This document shows, piece by piece, positions 25,874 to 35,117 of a stretch of DNA of 60,238 bases. Origin of the DNA: Bacteriovoracaceae bacterium UBA7317. Lineage in GTDB: Bacteria; Bdellovibrionota; Bacteriovoracia; Bacteriovoracales; Bacteriovoracaceae. The stretch spans positions 1 through 60,238 of the forward strand of contig DKQD01000126.1 in assembly GCA_002474345.1 (NCBI GenBank). The letters run 5' to 3'. A program made the translations under genes and the position numbers. The notes under the pieces are model-generated. The model was given only the letters and a program-made list of their open reading frames with translations, was not told the DNA's origin and ran no database searches. The stretch's first letter is position 1, and every line of letters starts with the position of its first letter.

Positions 25874-27757
25874 ATGAAGAAAATGATTTTTCTTTTTTTC
25901 TTTTGTCTAACTTTATCTTTTTCGTGCACTGCGTCCTCTGGTTCAAGTCCCCATTTTCCTATTGATCAAGAAATGAGAGTAAGGATCGAATTTTGGAAAA
26001 AGGTATTTGTCAAAATTTCAAGCAATGAAGGTTATATTCATGACAGTGAAGATTTATCGGTAATTTACAAAAAAATCAATATAGAGGGGATGTCTAGAAG
26101 AGGAAGAGTCCGGTTTGTTAAAAAAGAGAAATCAAAGTTGCGCAAATTGATGATAAATATAGTGTTTAAAAAAGCGCAAAACCTTTTAGAGGATGAAAAA
26201 AAGTTTTATGAGTCGATTGGTAGACCTGCTCTTGAAAAATTGAGGATGATGAGTCGAAGAGTAAGGTTTCAGCGAGGAATGAGGGACCGATATTATGAAG
26301 GACTGGGAAGGTCGTATTATTATTTAGACTACATAAGAAAAGAGTTTTCCGCCCAAGGGATCCCTGAAGAGTTGGCTTACTTGCCTCATGTAGAGAGTTC
26401 TTTTAATTTTCTTGCATATTCAAAGGTGGGAGCTGCTGGTATGTGGCAGTTTATGAGAAGTACCGCAAGACTGTACAAAATGAAAATGAATTATTTAATC
26501 GATGAGAGGAGAGATCCATATCTTTCTACCAGGGCTGCTGGGAGGCTTTTAAAAACAAATTTTAAAAAACTAGGAGCTTGGCCTCTCGCTATTACTGCTT
26601 ATAATCATGGAGCAAGAAGTCTTTTGAGGGCCATTAAGCAATTGAATACAACTGATATAGGAGAAATTGTAAAAAAATACCAGGGAAGACGCTTTGGATT
26701 TGCATCAAAAAACTTTTACGCTTCATTTATGGCCGTTGTTGAGGTTTCAAAAAAACCAGAAAGGTATTTTGGTCCTCAGGTGAAGTTGGCTTTGGAAGAG
26801 GTTTCCGAAATCAAATTACCAAATACTATTAAGGTCAGGCACCTTTCTAAAGTTTTAGGTGTAGGTCTTAGGAAATTACAGTTTCTGAACCCTAGGATAA
26901 GGCCTCATGTATTTAGAAGAAATTACAAAATACCAAGTGGCTATAATTTAAAAATTCCAAAAAAAGATGACATCTTATTAGGCCAGCTTAGGCTAAAGTT
27001 AGAAAAAATAAAGCCTACCTTTAATTTAAGAAAGAAAGTTGCTACAAACCATATTGTTAGGAGTGGAGAGAGTCTTTATTCTATATCTAAACTACACAAA
27101 AAAGACATGGCAGAGCTTATGCAAATTAATAACCTCTCTTCCTACGATATTCTTTTTCCAGGACAAGAGATTAAATTGAGAAAAAGCAAAGTACCTACGG
27201 TTCGTGGGGTGGGAGCGAATAAGAATTTTAGGCTTATGACAATGGATGAAGTTTTTAAAGGTGAACAAATATTAGATCAAAGATCATCAAAAAAACTTGG
27301 GGGGCTATACTCTCTGAATACAATGGAAAGTTATTTTGACTTTAGAACCAAGAAGGTGGGAAGGAAAACCTATGAATTTTTTCTTGAGCTTGGAGAGACA
27401 CTAGGTCACTTTTCAGATTGGTCTGGAGCGCCGTTAAATAGCGTTTTAGTCCTTAATGGTTGGATAAATCCTAAAAGGTTGCAAGTTGGACAAAGAATCA
27501 TTCTTCCTCTAGATGAGAAAGGTCTAAAGGAGTTTATTTTTAAGAGAAAAGCTTTTCATAAGCAAAAATACCTCTCCTTTGTAGAAAAAAATGAGGTCCA
27601 TGGGTCTTTTGATTATGTTGTTAAAAGAGGGGACACCTTGGAGTTTATATCTAAAAAGCTCGAGTTACCTTTATGGCTTGTAAGAGGAGCCAACTTATTT
27701 AGTCAAAATTTGTCTGTTGGCCAAAAAATAACCTTTCCTAAAGTGAAATCACTTTGA
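25874..27757 (+). CDS. mltD: MltD-type membrane-bound lytic murein transglycosylase with LysM domains
   Basis: Cleaves peptidoglycan glycan strands to 1,6-anhydro products; anchored as a lipoprotein (LSFSC, Cys18). The SLT domain lies around residues 160-300 with catalytic Glu in LPHVESSFN, then AAGMWQFMRSTAR, RRDPYLSTRAAGRLL and AITAYNHGA. Two clear LysM domains follow, one beginning HIVRSGESLYSISK near residue 395 and one YVVKRGDTLEFISKK near residue 577; a third, degenerate one may lie near 500. 627 residues, long because of a roughly 110-residue N-terminal helical extension. Well-matched hairpin terminator just downstream. Confidence 0.94.
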   Translation: MKKMIFLFFFCLTLSFSCTASSGSSPHFPIDQEMRVRIEFWKKVFVKISSNEGYIHDSEDLSVIYKKINIEGMSRRGRVRFVKKEKSKLRKLMINIVFKKAQNLLEDEKKFYESIGRPALEKLRMMSRRVRFQRGMRDRYYEGLGRSYYYLDYIRKEFSAQGIPEELAYLPHVESSFNFLAYSKVGAAGMWQFMRSTARLYKMKMNYLIDERRDPYLSTRAAGRLLKTNFKKLGAWPLAITAYNHGARSLLRAIKQLNTTDIGEIVKKYQGRRFGFASKNFYASFMAVVEVSKKPERYFGPQVKLALEEVSEIKLPNTIKVRHLSKVLGVGLRKLQFLNPRIRPHVFRRNYKIPSGYNLKIPKKDDILLGQLRLKLEKIKPTFNLRKKVATNHIVRSGESLYSISKLHKKDMAELMQINNLSSYDILFPGQEIKLRKSKVPTVRGVGANKNFRLMTMDEVFKGEQILDQRSSKKLGGLYSLNTMESYFDFRTKKVGRKTYEFFLELGETLGHFSDWSGAPLNSVLVLNGWINPKRLQVGQRIILPLDEKGLKEFIFKRKAFHKQKYLSFVEKNEVHGSFDYVVKRGDTLEFISKKLELPLWLVRGANLFSQNLSVGQKITFPKVKSL

Positions 27758-27764
27758 AAAAAGA

Positions 27765-27795
27765 AGCCTCCTTAAATTTGGAGGCTCCTCTTTTG
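27765..27795. terminator. Bidirectional terminator hairpin
   Basis: AGCCTCC (27765-27771) pairs with GGAGGCT (27780-27786) over an 8-base loop. On the plus strand it is followed by CCTCTTTT; on the minus strand by TTCTTTTTT, which is the better U-tract. It lies between the convergent mltD and DUF4360 genes and probably ends both transcripts. Confidence 0.8.
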
Positions 27796-27835
27796 TATAA
27801 TTAAATTAATTTAAAAGTGTGAACTTCTAGAGAGA

Positions 27836-28447
27836 TTAACATCTCCTCCATGAAAGTCTGTAGATAAGGCCAGCATTGAAGTCAGCTGAATCAACTGTAG
27901 AAAGTGCTTCAGTTCTTCTGTTAGAGTTTCTAACCATCATGCTTGAGTTAACTCTAAGGTTAACATCTTCACCACATCTAGACCAAGAGATAGCAGATAC
28001 AGCAAGCTTATTAGTTATAGTGTAGTCATCATCAACTGGACCTCTAAATGTTTTTTGGTACTTAGGACCTCTTCTTCCAGCAAAAAAGTACTCTGCAGTA
28101 AACCTTGCACTTGCTCTTCTTGGTAGTGAATTAAAACCTCTGTAATCAACAGCAATAATTGAGACACTTAGACCTTGAGGAACATGAACAGGAATTGCAA
28201 TGTTACATGACTTTCTTGATACTTTCCGTCGTGTGCTTCCACCTGCTTCAACCATAAATTCGTCGAAAATTATACTAAGAGCTTTTCTATCTGGGCTTAG
28301 TGTCGCTGAAGCACTTCCTGCCGGACAACCATTTCCGCCGTAGCCAGGTCTTCCTAATCTAATGTCATCTGAATCGGCCATAGTTTCAGCACTTATAAGA
28401 CCAAGGACAAAAAATAGTGATAGAACTTTTAGTAACGACTTTTTCAT
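27836..28447 (-). CDS. DUF4360 family secreted protein
   Basis: Signal peptide to about residue 24 (ending ETMA), then a DUF4360 domain: GGNGCPAGSASATLSPD, LSIIFDEFMVEAG, RKSCNIAIPVHVPQGL, VDYRGFNSLP, YFFAG and GPVDDDYT, with WSRCGE near the end. Four Cys outside the signal probably form disulphides. The family is known from fungi and scattered bacteria and has no established function. A GTG at 28453 is in frame, but AAAGGAGGA sits only one base before it and eight bases before the ATG at 28447, which I take as the start. The strong ribosome binding site suggests high expression. The following 276 bases, up to tRNA-His, hold nothing I can name. Confidence 0.88.
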   Translation of the reverse strand: MKKSLLKVLSLFFVLGLISAETMADSDDIRLGRPGYGGNGCPAGSASATLSPDRKALSIIFDEFMVEAGGSTRRKVSRKSCNIAIPVHVPQGLSVSIIAVDYRGFNSLPRRASARFTAEYFFAGRRGPKYQKTFRGPVDDDYTITNKLAVSAISWSRCGEDVNLRVNSSMMVRNSNRRTEALSTVDSADFNAGLIYRLSWRRC

Positions 28448-28723
28448 TTTCACTTCCTCCTTTAAAGGTTTTCTTTTTGGTACTAGTTATTTACTACAAA
28501 GCAATCATCATGCCAAAATGAAATCTATTTAGAGCAAAATAAGGTGTCAGATTGTTTAAATTTGATGTCATTATGGCCCTTTCTTAATACCCAACTGCTC
28601 TGCAAGGTGCATTTAAGGAAATATCTTTCAAGAGAAATTTTCTACTTTATTGGAGTGCTTTTAAAAAATAGGAATTCAATGGAATTAACTTTATAGAGGT
28701 TTTACTTTTAGACTAAAAAATAG

Positions 28724-28800
28724 TGGGGTGGCCGATGGGACTCGAACCCACGACAACCAGAATCACAATCTGGCGCTCTACCAACTGAACTACGGCCACC
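28724..28800 (-). tRNA. tRNA-His (GTG)
   Basis: On the minus strand: acceptor GTGGCCG/CGGCCAC, the extra G at position -1 (base 28800) facing C73, D-arm TAGTTCAGTTGGTAGAGC, anticodon loop TTGTGAT (anticodon GTG), T-arm GGGTTCGAGTCCC, and an encoded CCA at 28724-28726. The G-1:C73 pair is the hallmark of histidine tRNA. 77 nt. Confidence 0.97.
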
Positions 28801-28817
28801 ACAATAATAGTGTAGAC

Positions 28818-28846
28818 TTTATAGTTCTTGGCCCGTTTCTCGTCAA
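28818..28846 (-). promoter_or_regulatory. tRNA-His promoter
   Basis: On the minus strand TTGACG (28846-28841), a 17-base spacer, TATAAA (28823-28818). Start of transcription is predicted near 28811, eleven bases upstream of the tRNA 5' end. Confidence 0.7.
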
Positions 28847-28984
28847 TAGGCTAAAGAGATTTTTAGTAAAAAAGGGAGAGATAATCACTTTTGGGGATTT
28901 AACTCTGACTGTAGGCGTGTTAATTTTTTTAGAAGTATATTGTCCTAAAATTTGGTTCTTGATAGCGAGAATTTGGAGGGTATT

Positions 28985-29608
28985 ATGAGGTTGTTTAACT
29001 TTTTTCTTGGTGCGTTATTATTTTTGTTCACTTTCTTTTCTTATAATGCGCTGTCTTCTGGGGTTGGGTTTTCCTCATATCCTTTAATGATAGATAAAAA
29101 GTTTGTTTCTTTAGAAATGACTGGGAATTTAAGTTCTAGCGGAGGAGTTGGAGTTCAGGGTCGGTTTACTCAGAAACTTCACTCTAGGATGACTCTTGAT
29201 GGGGGAATTGGGATTTCTGGAGGTCGATTTTCTGGAAGAGTATTTGCTGGTTTAGATTATGAGTTCTTCCCAGATTATATGAAGCAACCGAGGTTTTCTG
29301 TGAAGGGTGTTTTGCAAAACGTTAAAGATGGGGATACAAGAAAAAATGTGTTTGGAGTAACTCCTATTTTTTCAAAAGGCTTTAGTTTTTGGGGCTATGA
29401 AGGTTTTCCTTATGCTTCTATTCCTTTGGCCATTAGCTTAGATGGTTCTGAAAAATCTTATGAAACTATTGCAAATTTATCGATGGGGATCACTGGTAAG
29501 ATTCCTATGAAAGGATATGGACATTTGACAGCTAACCTTGAAGGTAAGCTAAACCTTAAGGATAGTTATTCAGGTCTTTATATGGGCCTTGCTTTCCCGA
29601 TGAATTAA
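28985..29608 (+). CDS. Putative outer-membrane beta-barrel protein
   Basis: 207 residues: signal peptide (LFNFFLGALLFLFTFFSYNALS), then a chain of alternating polar/hydrophobic strands with many Gly and aromatic residues (for example TLDGGIGISGGRFSGR and LSMGITGKIPMKGYG) ending in LYMGLAFPMN, the pattern of a small porin-like barrel of perhaps 10-12 strands. No family recognised. The ATG at 28985 has GGAGGG at 28975-28980, which decides it over an upstream in-frame start. The HAD phosphatase gene follows two bases after its stop. Confidence 0.68.
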   Translation: MRLFNFFLGALLFLFTFFSYNALSSGVGFSSYPLMIDKKFVSLEMTGNLSSSGGVGVQGRFTQKLHSRMTLDGGIGISGGRFSGRVFAGLDYEFFPDYMKQPRFSVKGVLQNVKDGDTRKNVFGVTPIFSKGFSFWGYEGFPYASIPLAISLDGSEKSYETIANLSMGITGKIPMKGYGHLTANLEGKLNLKDSYSGLYMGLAFPMN

Positions 29609-29610
29609 CT

Positions 29611-30360
29611 TTGAATTCCTTGACAGTAAAAATAGTATTTTCAGATTTTGATGGGACCCTGACAGACTTGGATGGGTCTCTTTCTAACCATTTTATGTCC
29701 GTTTTGAGCTTCCTTCGAAAAAAGGGAATTCCTCTAAGTATTGTTACAGGAAGGTCTCTTTCTTGGGGGCACTTTTTTTTAACCCATTTCCCCCAAATTG
29801 ATTCGGTCATTTGTGAGGGCGGAGGGGTCATACTTTTTAGGGATTTGAATGAAAGAATGGTAGAAGAAAACCTCGTACTAGAAGAGGATTATTCTCTATT
29901 GGAAAAAGTCGCTTCTGAACTAGTAAGGTCTTTTGACTGTTCTTTATCTCTAGACTCTTTTGGAAGAAGAACGGATAGGGCCATAGACCTTTATAAATTC
30001 GAAGGTAAAGAAGGTTTAAAAAAACGGGTGGAAGATTTTTTGAGAGAAAAGGGACTGAATTTTTCTTCATCAAATGTGCATTTAAATTTTTGGAAGGGAG
30101 AAATTTCTAAAAGCCGGGCAATGAAATACTTTCTAAGAAAAAAGTACCCGAGCTATGAGGTAGGTGATTGTCTTTTTTTTGGGGACGCTCCTAATGATGA
30201 AAGTGTTTTTGAATGTTTCCCTAATAGTGTTGGGGTAAGCAATATTCAATCTCATCTTGATTGTATGCAGTACCACCCTAAAGTTATACTGCAAGGAAAT
30301 GAAAATAGTGGTGTTAAGGGAGTTTTAAACTATTTACTAGGAGAAGAGAAAGCCTCATGA
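29611..30360 (+). CDS. HAD-superfamily (Cof-type) hydrolase
   Basis: Phosphatase of the HAD fold, probably acting on a small sugar or glycerate phosphate. Motif I is FSDFDGTLTD (nucleophile Asp near residue 12), motif II is SIVTGRS, the Lys of motif III is in ISKSRAMKYFL, and motif IV is FFGDAPNDESVF. C2-type cap between about residues 85 and 185, as in mannosyl-3-phosphoglycerate phosphatases. The TTG at 29611 is taken as start; another TTG at 29620 is equally possible. Its last 31 bases overlap the end of the convergent pseudouridine synthase gene. Confidence 0.88.
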   Translation: MNSLTVKIVFSDFDGTLTDLDGSLSNHFMSVLSFLRKKGIPLSIVTGRSLSWGHFFLTHFPQIDSVICEGGGVILFRDLNERMVEENLVLEEDYSLLEKVASELVRSFDCSLSLDSFGRRTDRAIDLYKFEGKEGLKKRVEDFLREKGLNFSSSNVHLNFWKGEISKSRAMKYFLRKKYPSYEVGDCLFFGDAPNDESVFECFPNSVGVSNIQSHLDCMQYHPKVILQGNENSGVKGVLNYLLGEEKAS

Positions 30361-31409
30361 AGCTCTTTTTTAACTAGTTTATCAAGGTCGGTCGGGTGCA
30401 TTGGTAGATTTGTTTTTATCCAATCTTCTAGGTCACTTGGTAAAGGACAGTGTAAAAAAGGGACATCTTTAAGATTAGGGATCTTTAGTCCAACGGCGTG
30501 TAAGGCATGCCTAGGAATCTCCATTAAGTCATGATCTTCAGTAGTTGCAAATCCGTCCTTAAAACGTTGAAACATTTTAAATGATCCCAGGTACAGCTTA
30601 TCTCCTAGAAGAGGGTAACCGTGAACCATTGCATGAACTCTAATTTGATGTTGCCTACCTGTTTTGGGAAAAGCTAAACCCAATGCATAGGTTTCGTTTT
30701 TGAAAAGGATTTTAAATTTAGTTTCTGCAGATTTACCAAGAGTTGAATCAAAGGGATGCCAGTCAATATAAACTCTTTTGAGCCCTTCATTTGTGGAATC
30801 AAGCCTTTCTCTTGCTGTAAATTCATTTTTTTTGGCTTCTTTAGATTTTATTTTTGAAATGAAGAAATACGCTTTTTTTACTCTACTTTGTTCAAAAAAG
30901 TCTGTAAGGACTCTGGAGGATTCTGGTGTTTTTCCTTGAATAAGGAGGCCTGAAGTTTCTCTATCAAGTCTATGGACAGAGTAAGTTTTTCTTTTAAGTT
31001 CTGATTCCAAGAAAACCGTCACACAATTAAAAAGGTGTTTCCCAGTTGGGTGAGTAGACATAAATGCAGGTTTTCCAACCACGGTCATAAGATCATTTTC
31101 AAAAACAACTTTTGGAGCAGTTTCCAATTTGAGTTTATTTCCTCTCCATAATTCATCTTCATGGTTTGTTTTTACAATTTTAACCTCAACTTTTTCTTGA
31201 TAGTAAACCTTTGAAGAAGGTCTATGAGGAGAAGGTCTACCAATTATACAAACATCTAGGGACTTGATTTTTCTCTTTATAACTTCCCTAGAAAAGGATG
31301 GTAGGTACTCCTTAATAAATTGATCGAGCCTCAAGCCATCAAACTTCTCATCCACGGAGTACATGGCGGTATACTTTTCTGGGGAAAAGGATTTTTCTAA
31401 GATGGGCAT
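30330..31409 (-). CDS. RluA-family pseudouridine synthase
   Basis: Isomerises uridine to pseudouridine in rRNA or tRNA. An S4-type RNA-binding domain (residues about 25-85, LDQFIKEYLPSFSREVIKRK) precedes the catalytic domain with the active-site Asp in HRLDRETSGLL, then AETKFKIL and GRQHQIRVHAMVHGYPLLGD. 359 residues from the ATG at 31409, which has AGGAAA upstream; an in-frame TTG at 31436 would add nine residues. I cannot assign it to RluC, RluD or another subclass. It lies 40 bases downstream of the PrkA gene on the same strand, probably one operon. Confidence 0.93.
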   Translation of the reverse strand: MPILEKSFSPEKYTAMYSVDEKFDGLRLDQFIKEYLPSFSREVIKRKIKSLDVCIIGRPSPHRPSSKVYYQEKVEVKIVKTNHEDELWRGNKLKLETAPKVVFENDLMTVVGKPAFMSTHPTGKHLFNCVTVFLESELKRKTYSVHRLDRETSGLLIQGKTPESSRVLTDFFEQSRVKKAYFFISKIKSKEAKKNEFTARERLDSTNEGLKRVYIDWHPFDSTLGKSAETKFKILFKNETYALGLAFPKTGRQHQIRVHAMVHGYPLLGDKLYLGSFKMFQRFKDGFATTEDHDLMEIPRHALHAVGLKIPNLKDVPFLHCPLPSDLEDWIKTNLPMHPTDLDKLVKKELHEAFSSPSK

Positions 31410-31449
31410 GAGATTTCCTAAGAGTGGCCAATTCAAAAAGAGAAATAAG

Positions 31450-33672
31450 CTAGTAACGTTCCTTTATCACATACTTTAAAATTGAGATAGCGCCTTCTCG
31501 GGTATATTGAAACTTTTTTTGCAGGTTGCTAATAATTGCAGTAATTTGAGAAATCTCTTTTTGAGAGAGGTTTTGCCCATTTTTAGAGGGACGTTTCTTT
31601 TCTGTATGACTGCCTTGCGCCGCGTCTATTTGAGCTTCGTAAAAGACTAAGTTTTTTGAAATATCTTGAATGAGATTTTTTTGCTCTTTTCTAAAAGACT
31701 CTTGAAGTTTTTGAATGAGGTTAGGAAATACTTCTGAGTATTTTATTTCTTTTTTCGGATTGTCTAATGCAAAAGCACCTAATTTTGAAATTAGGTGGGC
31801 CCTAAATTTTTCAGCCTCCTCTTCTAGCGTAATACTGCTTTCAAACTCTTTTATAAAGTAAACATCGCATTCTTCGAATTTTCCTGTGATTTTATTTTTT
31901 AATTTTTCTCCTTTGATAAAGGCATTAATATTTTCAATGTATTTTTTTATATAATCTTCGTAAGAGCGGTTATCAACTAGTCCTAGGCTTTCCCTTAATT
32001 CAAAATCAAAAATGTTAAGGTTATGGTTTTTTAGTAATGAAATAAACCTGACTGGATTATGGAAATCACCTTGAGGAGTCATATTGAGAAAATCGTAATC
32101 ATTTTTTTGAAGGATCAGTTTACCTAAGAAGTCTATTATTTCTATGAAGGTGACTCTTTTGTAAGTAGAAGATAGTTGGTAAAGAATATTTTTTAAATCT
32201 CTTGGCGAAAGCCCAAATTTTCCTTCATATAGATTTTCTGTTTTAAACTCGTTTCTCACCTCATCAATGCTATGTCGAAGAATCTGTTTAGACTCTATAT
32301 CTAGTTTCTCAGGAAGTATATTTTTACTAAGCAGAAGACATTTTTCTAAAGGGTTAAAACCAGTGACGATATTTGAAAGTTTCTTGTTAGAATAGTTTTT
32401 GCTTTGGCATACTCTTAGTCTGCTCATAGTTGAAAATAAACAAAGGGTTTCAAGGGAGTGGGGTTCGAAAACAGATTTGTCCTTTAAACCTTCAACCTGT
32501 TCTTTGTAAATTTTCTCTTCTTCCAAATGATTAAGAAGGTATGGAACTTTAATAAAATTAAATCGTCCTTTAAATGAGTTAAAATCAGGATGCTGTTTGA
32601 AAGCTGCTAAGTGAATCTCATTTGAGGTTCCGATAAAGAAGGTATCTAATTCAGTCAGAATCCCTTGAATATTTATAGTTCCAGTTTCCATAGTCATGAG
32701 AAGATATTTGTAAGTATCTAGAGGTCTTTTTAGTAAGTCTGAATATTCAAGGATTCCTCTATTGGCCATGACAATTTCTCCTTGAAGGGAGAATAAATTA
32801 AGACATTGAAGGCTTGGAGGTAAGCTGGCGAGCCTTTTGTCCATACTTATTTGTTGCATTCTTGCATCTAGATGAATCTGGGGCTCTATCGTAACAGCGC
32901 TAGTCGAGTATCTTTTGCTAATTTTAATTCTTTCCACTCTTATATATTTAAGAACTTCTTGATGATTTCCTTTAAAGTTTTTCAGTAGGGCGTCATAAAT
33001 CATTTTATTTTTTTTAGAGAGGTCTCCTCTATAAAGATAAGATTTTTGAACGTATTTTAGTACTTGAGGATTATTTGAGAGAACTTCGTTTATAATTTTT
33101 TGTCTACTTATTTTTGGTATAAGTAAAATTGGGTGATCTTTCAATTCTGAACCAATAATGGCAGAGATATCTTTATCATCTAAGTGAGCAAATGTAGTAA
33201 GGTTATCTTGAGGAACATAATTTGCTAAACCTAAAGAGCCTTTTACATAATTTTCGATTGGAAAAATCCAGCTAAATGAATAGAGAGATCCAGGCTCCGA
33301 TTCAGAGTAAATTTCAGCACCCTTCATTATTTTTTTTACAATACTTGATTTGGATGAACCATTTGGACCTACAAGAAGGATAAATTTATTGTTGATACCT
33401 TCTTCGAGAAAATTTATAAGATTTTCAATAATTGATTTTTCAGGTATCTGCTGACCGAAGACCGCAGGAGAGTCTGGTTGCTGTAGAGTAAATAGATTAT
33501 AAAGATCATTATCATCTTTTCCAAAGTAATTGATCATATCTAAAAGGTACTTACACGAAGATCGAAGTTCCTTCTCTGGATTATTTTGGAATTTTTCAAA
33601 ATAAGTTGAAAATGAAAGGATTTCAGATTGATAGTCTTTAGAACTATTTGCATCTTCTAACCAATCAGTCAT
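31450..33672 (-). CDS. prkA: PrkA-family serine protein kinase (AAA plus kinase-like C-terminus)
   Basis: Cytoplasmic PrkA homologue. An AAA-type ATPase domain lies at about residues 70-400 with Walker A GPNGSSKSS, GILEYSDLLKRPLD, and the sensor region FFIGTSNE followed by GRFNFIKVPYLL, all typical of PrkA. The C-terminal part (about 480-740) corresponds to the PrkA kinase domain but is strongly diverged; I cannot point to catalytic residues. 740 residues, slightly longer than the usual 640. PrkA proteins act in stress and stationary-phase or sporulation regulation in other bacteria. Strong ribosome binding site AAGGAGAC. The divergently transcribed envelope-protein pair shares the 155-base upstream region. 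No YeaH/SpoVR partner gene is nearby. Confidence 0.87.
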   Translation of the reverse strand: MTDWLEDANSSKDYQSEILSFSTYFEKFQNNPEKELRSSCKYLLDMINYFGKDDNDLYNLFTLQQPDSPAVFGQQIPEKSIIENLINFLEEGINNKFILLVGPNGSSKSSIVKKIMKGAEIYSESEPGSLYSFSWIFPIENYVKGSLGLANYVPQDNLTTFAHLDDKDISAIIGSELKDHPILLIPKISRQKIINEVLSNNPQVLKYVQKSYLYRGDLSKKNKMIYDALLKNFKGNHQEVLKYIRVERIKISKRYSTSAVTIEPQIHLDARMQQISMDKRLASLPPSLQCLNLFSLQGEIVMANRGILEYSDLLKRPLDTYKYLLMTMETGTINIQGILTELDTFFIGTSNEIHLAAFKQHPDFNSFKGRFNFIKVPYLLNHLEEEKIYKEQVEGLKDKSVFEPHSLETLCLFSTMSRLRVCQSKNYSNKKLSNIVTGFNPLEKCLLLSKNILPEKLDIESKQILRHSIDEVRNEFKTENLYEGKFGLSPRDLKNILYQLSSTYKRVTFIEIIDFLGKLILQKNDYDFLNMTPQGDFHNPVRFISLLKNHNLNIFDFELRESLGLVDNRSYEDYIKKYIENINAFIKGEKLKNKITGKFEECDVYFIKEFESSITLEEEAEKFRAHLISKLGAFALDNPKKEIKYSEVFPNLIQKLQESFRKEQKNLIQDISKNLVFYEAQIDAAQGSHTEKKRPSKNGQNLSQKEISQITAIISNLQKKFQYTREGAISILKYVIKERY

Positions 33673-33729
33673 TGAAAGTCTCCTTCATAAAAATATGAAA
33701 AATGGTTGATTGCTAGATCACTTTCAATA

Positions 33730-33759
33730 TTGTCGAACAGTAACCTTTACTTGTATAAA
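33730..33759 (+). promoter_or_regulatory. Possible promoter of the 33.8-36.1 kb gene pair
   Basis: TTGTCG (33730-33735), 18-base spacer, TATAAA (33754-33759); an alternative -10, TATAAT, lies at 33762-33767. The downstream ATG is at 33834. Confidence 0.4.
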
Positions 33760-33833
33760 ATTATAATCCTATTTTTTTTCAGCGTCATTGAAGCAAAAGA
33801 GTCTTCGATGAATCCTGATTAGTTTACTTGTTT

Positions 33834-35117
33834 ATGAAAAATTTTAGACCTAAGTTGAAATTTTTTTTGTTTCTTGTCTTTATTCCAACTTTTTTTATGG
33901 GGTTTTATTTTTTATATAATAAATATTCCAATGATAAGGAGGCAAAAAGATGGATTGAAAGAAGCAATGACTTGAAGGACTTAATTAGAACGAGTGAAGT
34001 TTTGCAAAAGGTTTGGTCGGAGGGTCAAGCAGACCAATTATCAGATGCTGAGTTTACTGAGTGTAAAAAAGAGCTAATCGCTTACGATGATGTTGACCCA
34101 AGTTACTTTCGATGTAATCCGGACTTTATTGAATGCTTTTTAAAAAAAGTAAAAGGAAAAGTTCGTTTTAAAAGGCGTGGTAAATCCTCTAAATTTAGTT
34201 CTGTAGAACCGATTAAGGTTGGCAATAAAAAGTATTTTGGTCAAATTATAACTCGTTGGGATCATAAAGGTAAATATGTGCCCAATTATAGTATGGCTTT
34301 AAAACTTGTCTCTGGAAGGACTAGCTTAGTTTTTTTGATGCAAAATTCTTGTAATGAAGTTTTTCTACCTCAAAGAAATTATAGCTATGGAAAATATTCT
34401 AGAGATAAAGACACTTTTTTTTGGAACAATTTTAATCAGAATATTTTCATAGATAAATTTCAAGTAACTTTTAGGGATATCTCTGAATGGAAGAGAAAGC
34501 TCAGATTACCATTTGAAATTCCTAATAATTTCATTCCTTCAGATTCAGCTTTTGGATTGACAATGAAAGAAATGAAAGACTATTGCTCCTTTAAGGGAAA
34601 GCAACTTTTGCAGACTCATATATGGGATGCTGCAACTTATATTCCTCAAGATATCCAAAATAATAGAAAAAGAATTATTAAGAAAGGCCCTTATCCTTGG
34701 ACTAAGAAGAAAGTTTCTTTTTTATGGAAGGCTAAAAATAACCCAGATTTTAAATTTGAAAGGAAATACTGTAAAAAGGTCTTTACTAAAGATTGTTTGT
34801 CTTTAATGCCGTTTAAAAGGCATTCGATAAACTCATCTTCATGGACTGGCGTTTTTCAAGTTTTAGGGGGATATCCTGAAGCTATGAAAAATCCATATAA
34901 CGAGCTAAAAAATCTTAAATTATCTAGTTTTTATTTCAATGTAGATTCACCATGGCATGAGCTCGGTAAGAGAGCTCAATGGAACGGTTTGAGCTTTGAT
35001 GTAAATAGGATGGACTTACAGGAAGAAATTAAATTTGAAAAAAAGTTAAAAGCCCTAGAAAAGCTACCTTCCTCAGAGCTTAGGATATCCTTTAGATGTA
35101 TGAGGAAACTAAAATGA
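33834..35117 (+). CDS. Membrane-anchored protein with degenerate SUMF1/FGE-like domain
   Basis: 427 residues. One N-terminal hydrophobic helix (about residues 9-26) suggests an inner-membrane anchor with the bulk in the periplasm. From about residue 200 the order of motifs copies the sulfatase-modifying-factor/formylglycine-generating-enzyme fold: FIDKFQVTFRDIS, LTMKEMKDYCSFKGKQLL followed by an aromatic WDAATY, YPWTKKK, then SWTGVFQVLGG and a final ISFRCMRKL. The usual active-site and calcium residues are not obvious, so it is probably a binding scaffold and not an enzyme. Several Cys occur. ATG at 33834 chosen over TTG at 33828. The next gene overlaps its stop by four bases (ATGA). SUMF1 assignment is moderate. 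Confidence 0.65.
   Translation: MKNFRPKLKFFLFLVFIPTFFMGFYFLYNKYSNDKEAKRWIERSNDLKDLIRTSEVLQKVWSEGQADQLSDAEFTECKKELIAYDDVDPSYFRCNPDFIECFLKKVKGKVRFKRRGKSSKFSSVEPIKVGNKKYFGQIITRWDHKGKYVPNYSMALKLVSGRTSLVFLMQNSCNEVFLPQRNYSYGKYSRDKDTFFWNNFNQNIFIDKFQVTFRDISEWKRKLRLPFEIPNNFIPSDSAFGLTMKEMKDYCSFKGKQLLQTHIWDAATYIPQDIQNNRKRIIKKGPYPWTKKKVSFLWKAKNNPDFKFERKYCKKVFTKDCLSLMPFKRHSINSSSWTGVFQVLGGYPEAMKNPYNELKNLKLSSFYFNVDSPWHELGKRAQWNGLSFDVNRMDLQEEIKFEKKLKALEKLPSSELRISFRCMRKLK

Noticed and set aside
25723..25929. 68-codon minus-strand frame
   Set aside because: It is antisense to the signal peptide of the transglycosylase and covers the ribosome binding site of the 85-residue gene; it is just a Lys/Arg-rich reading of A+T-rich DNA.
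28728..28988. 86-codon plus-strand frame
   Set aside because: It starts within tRNA-His and ends at the beta-barrel gene start; the tRNA explains it.
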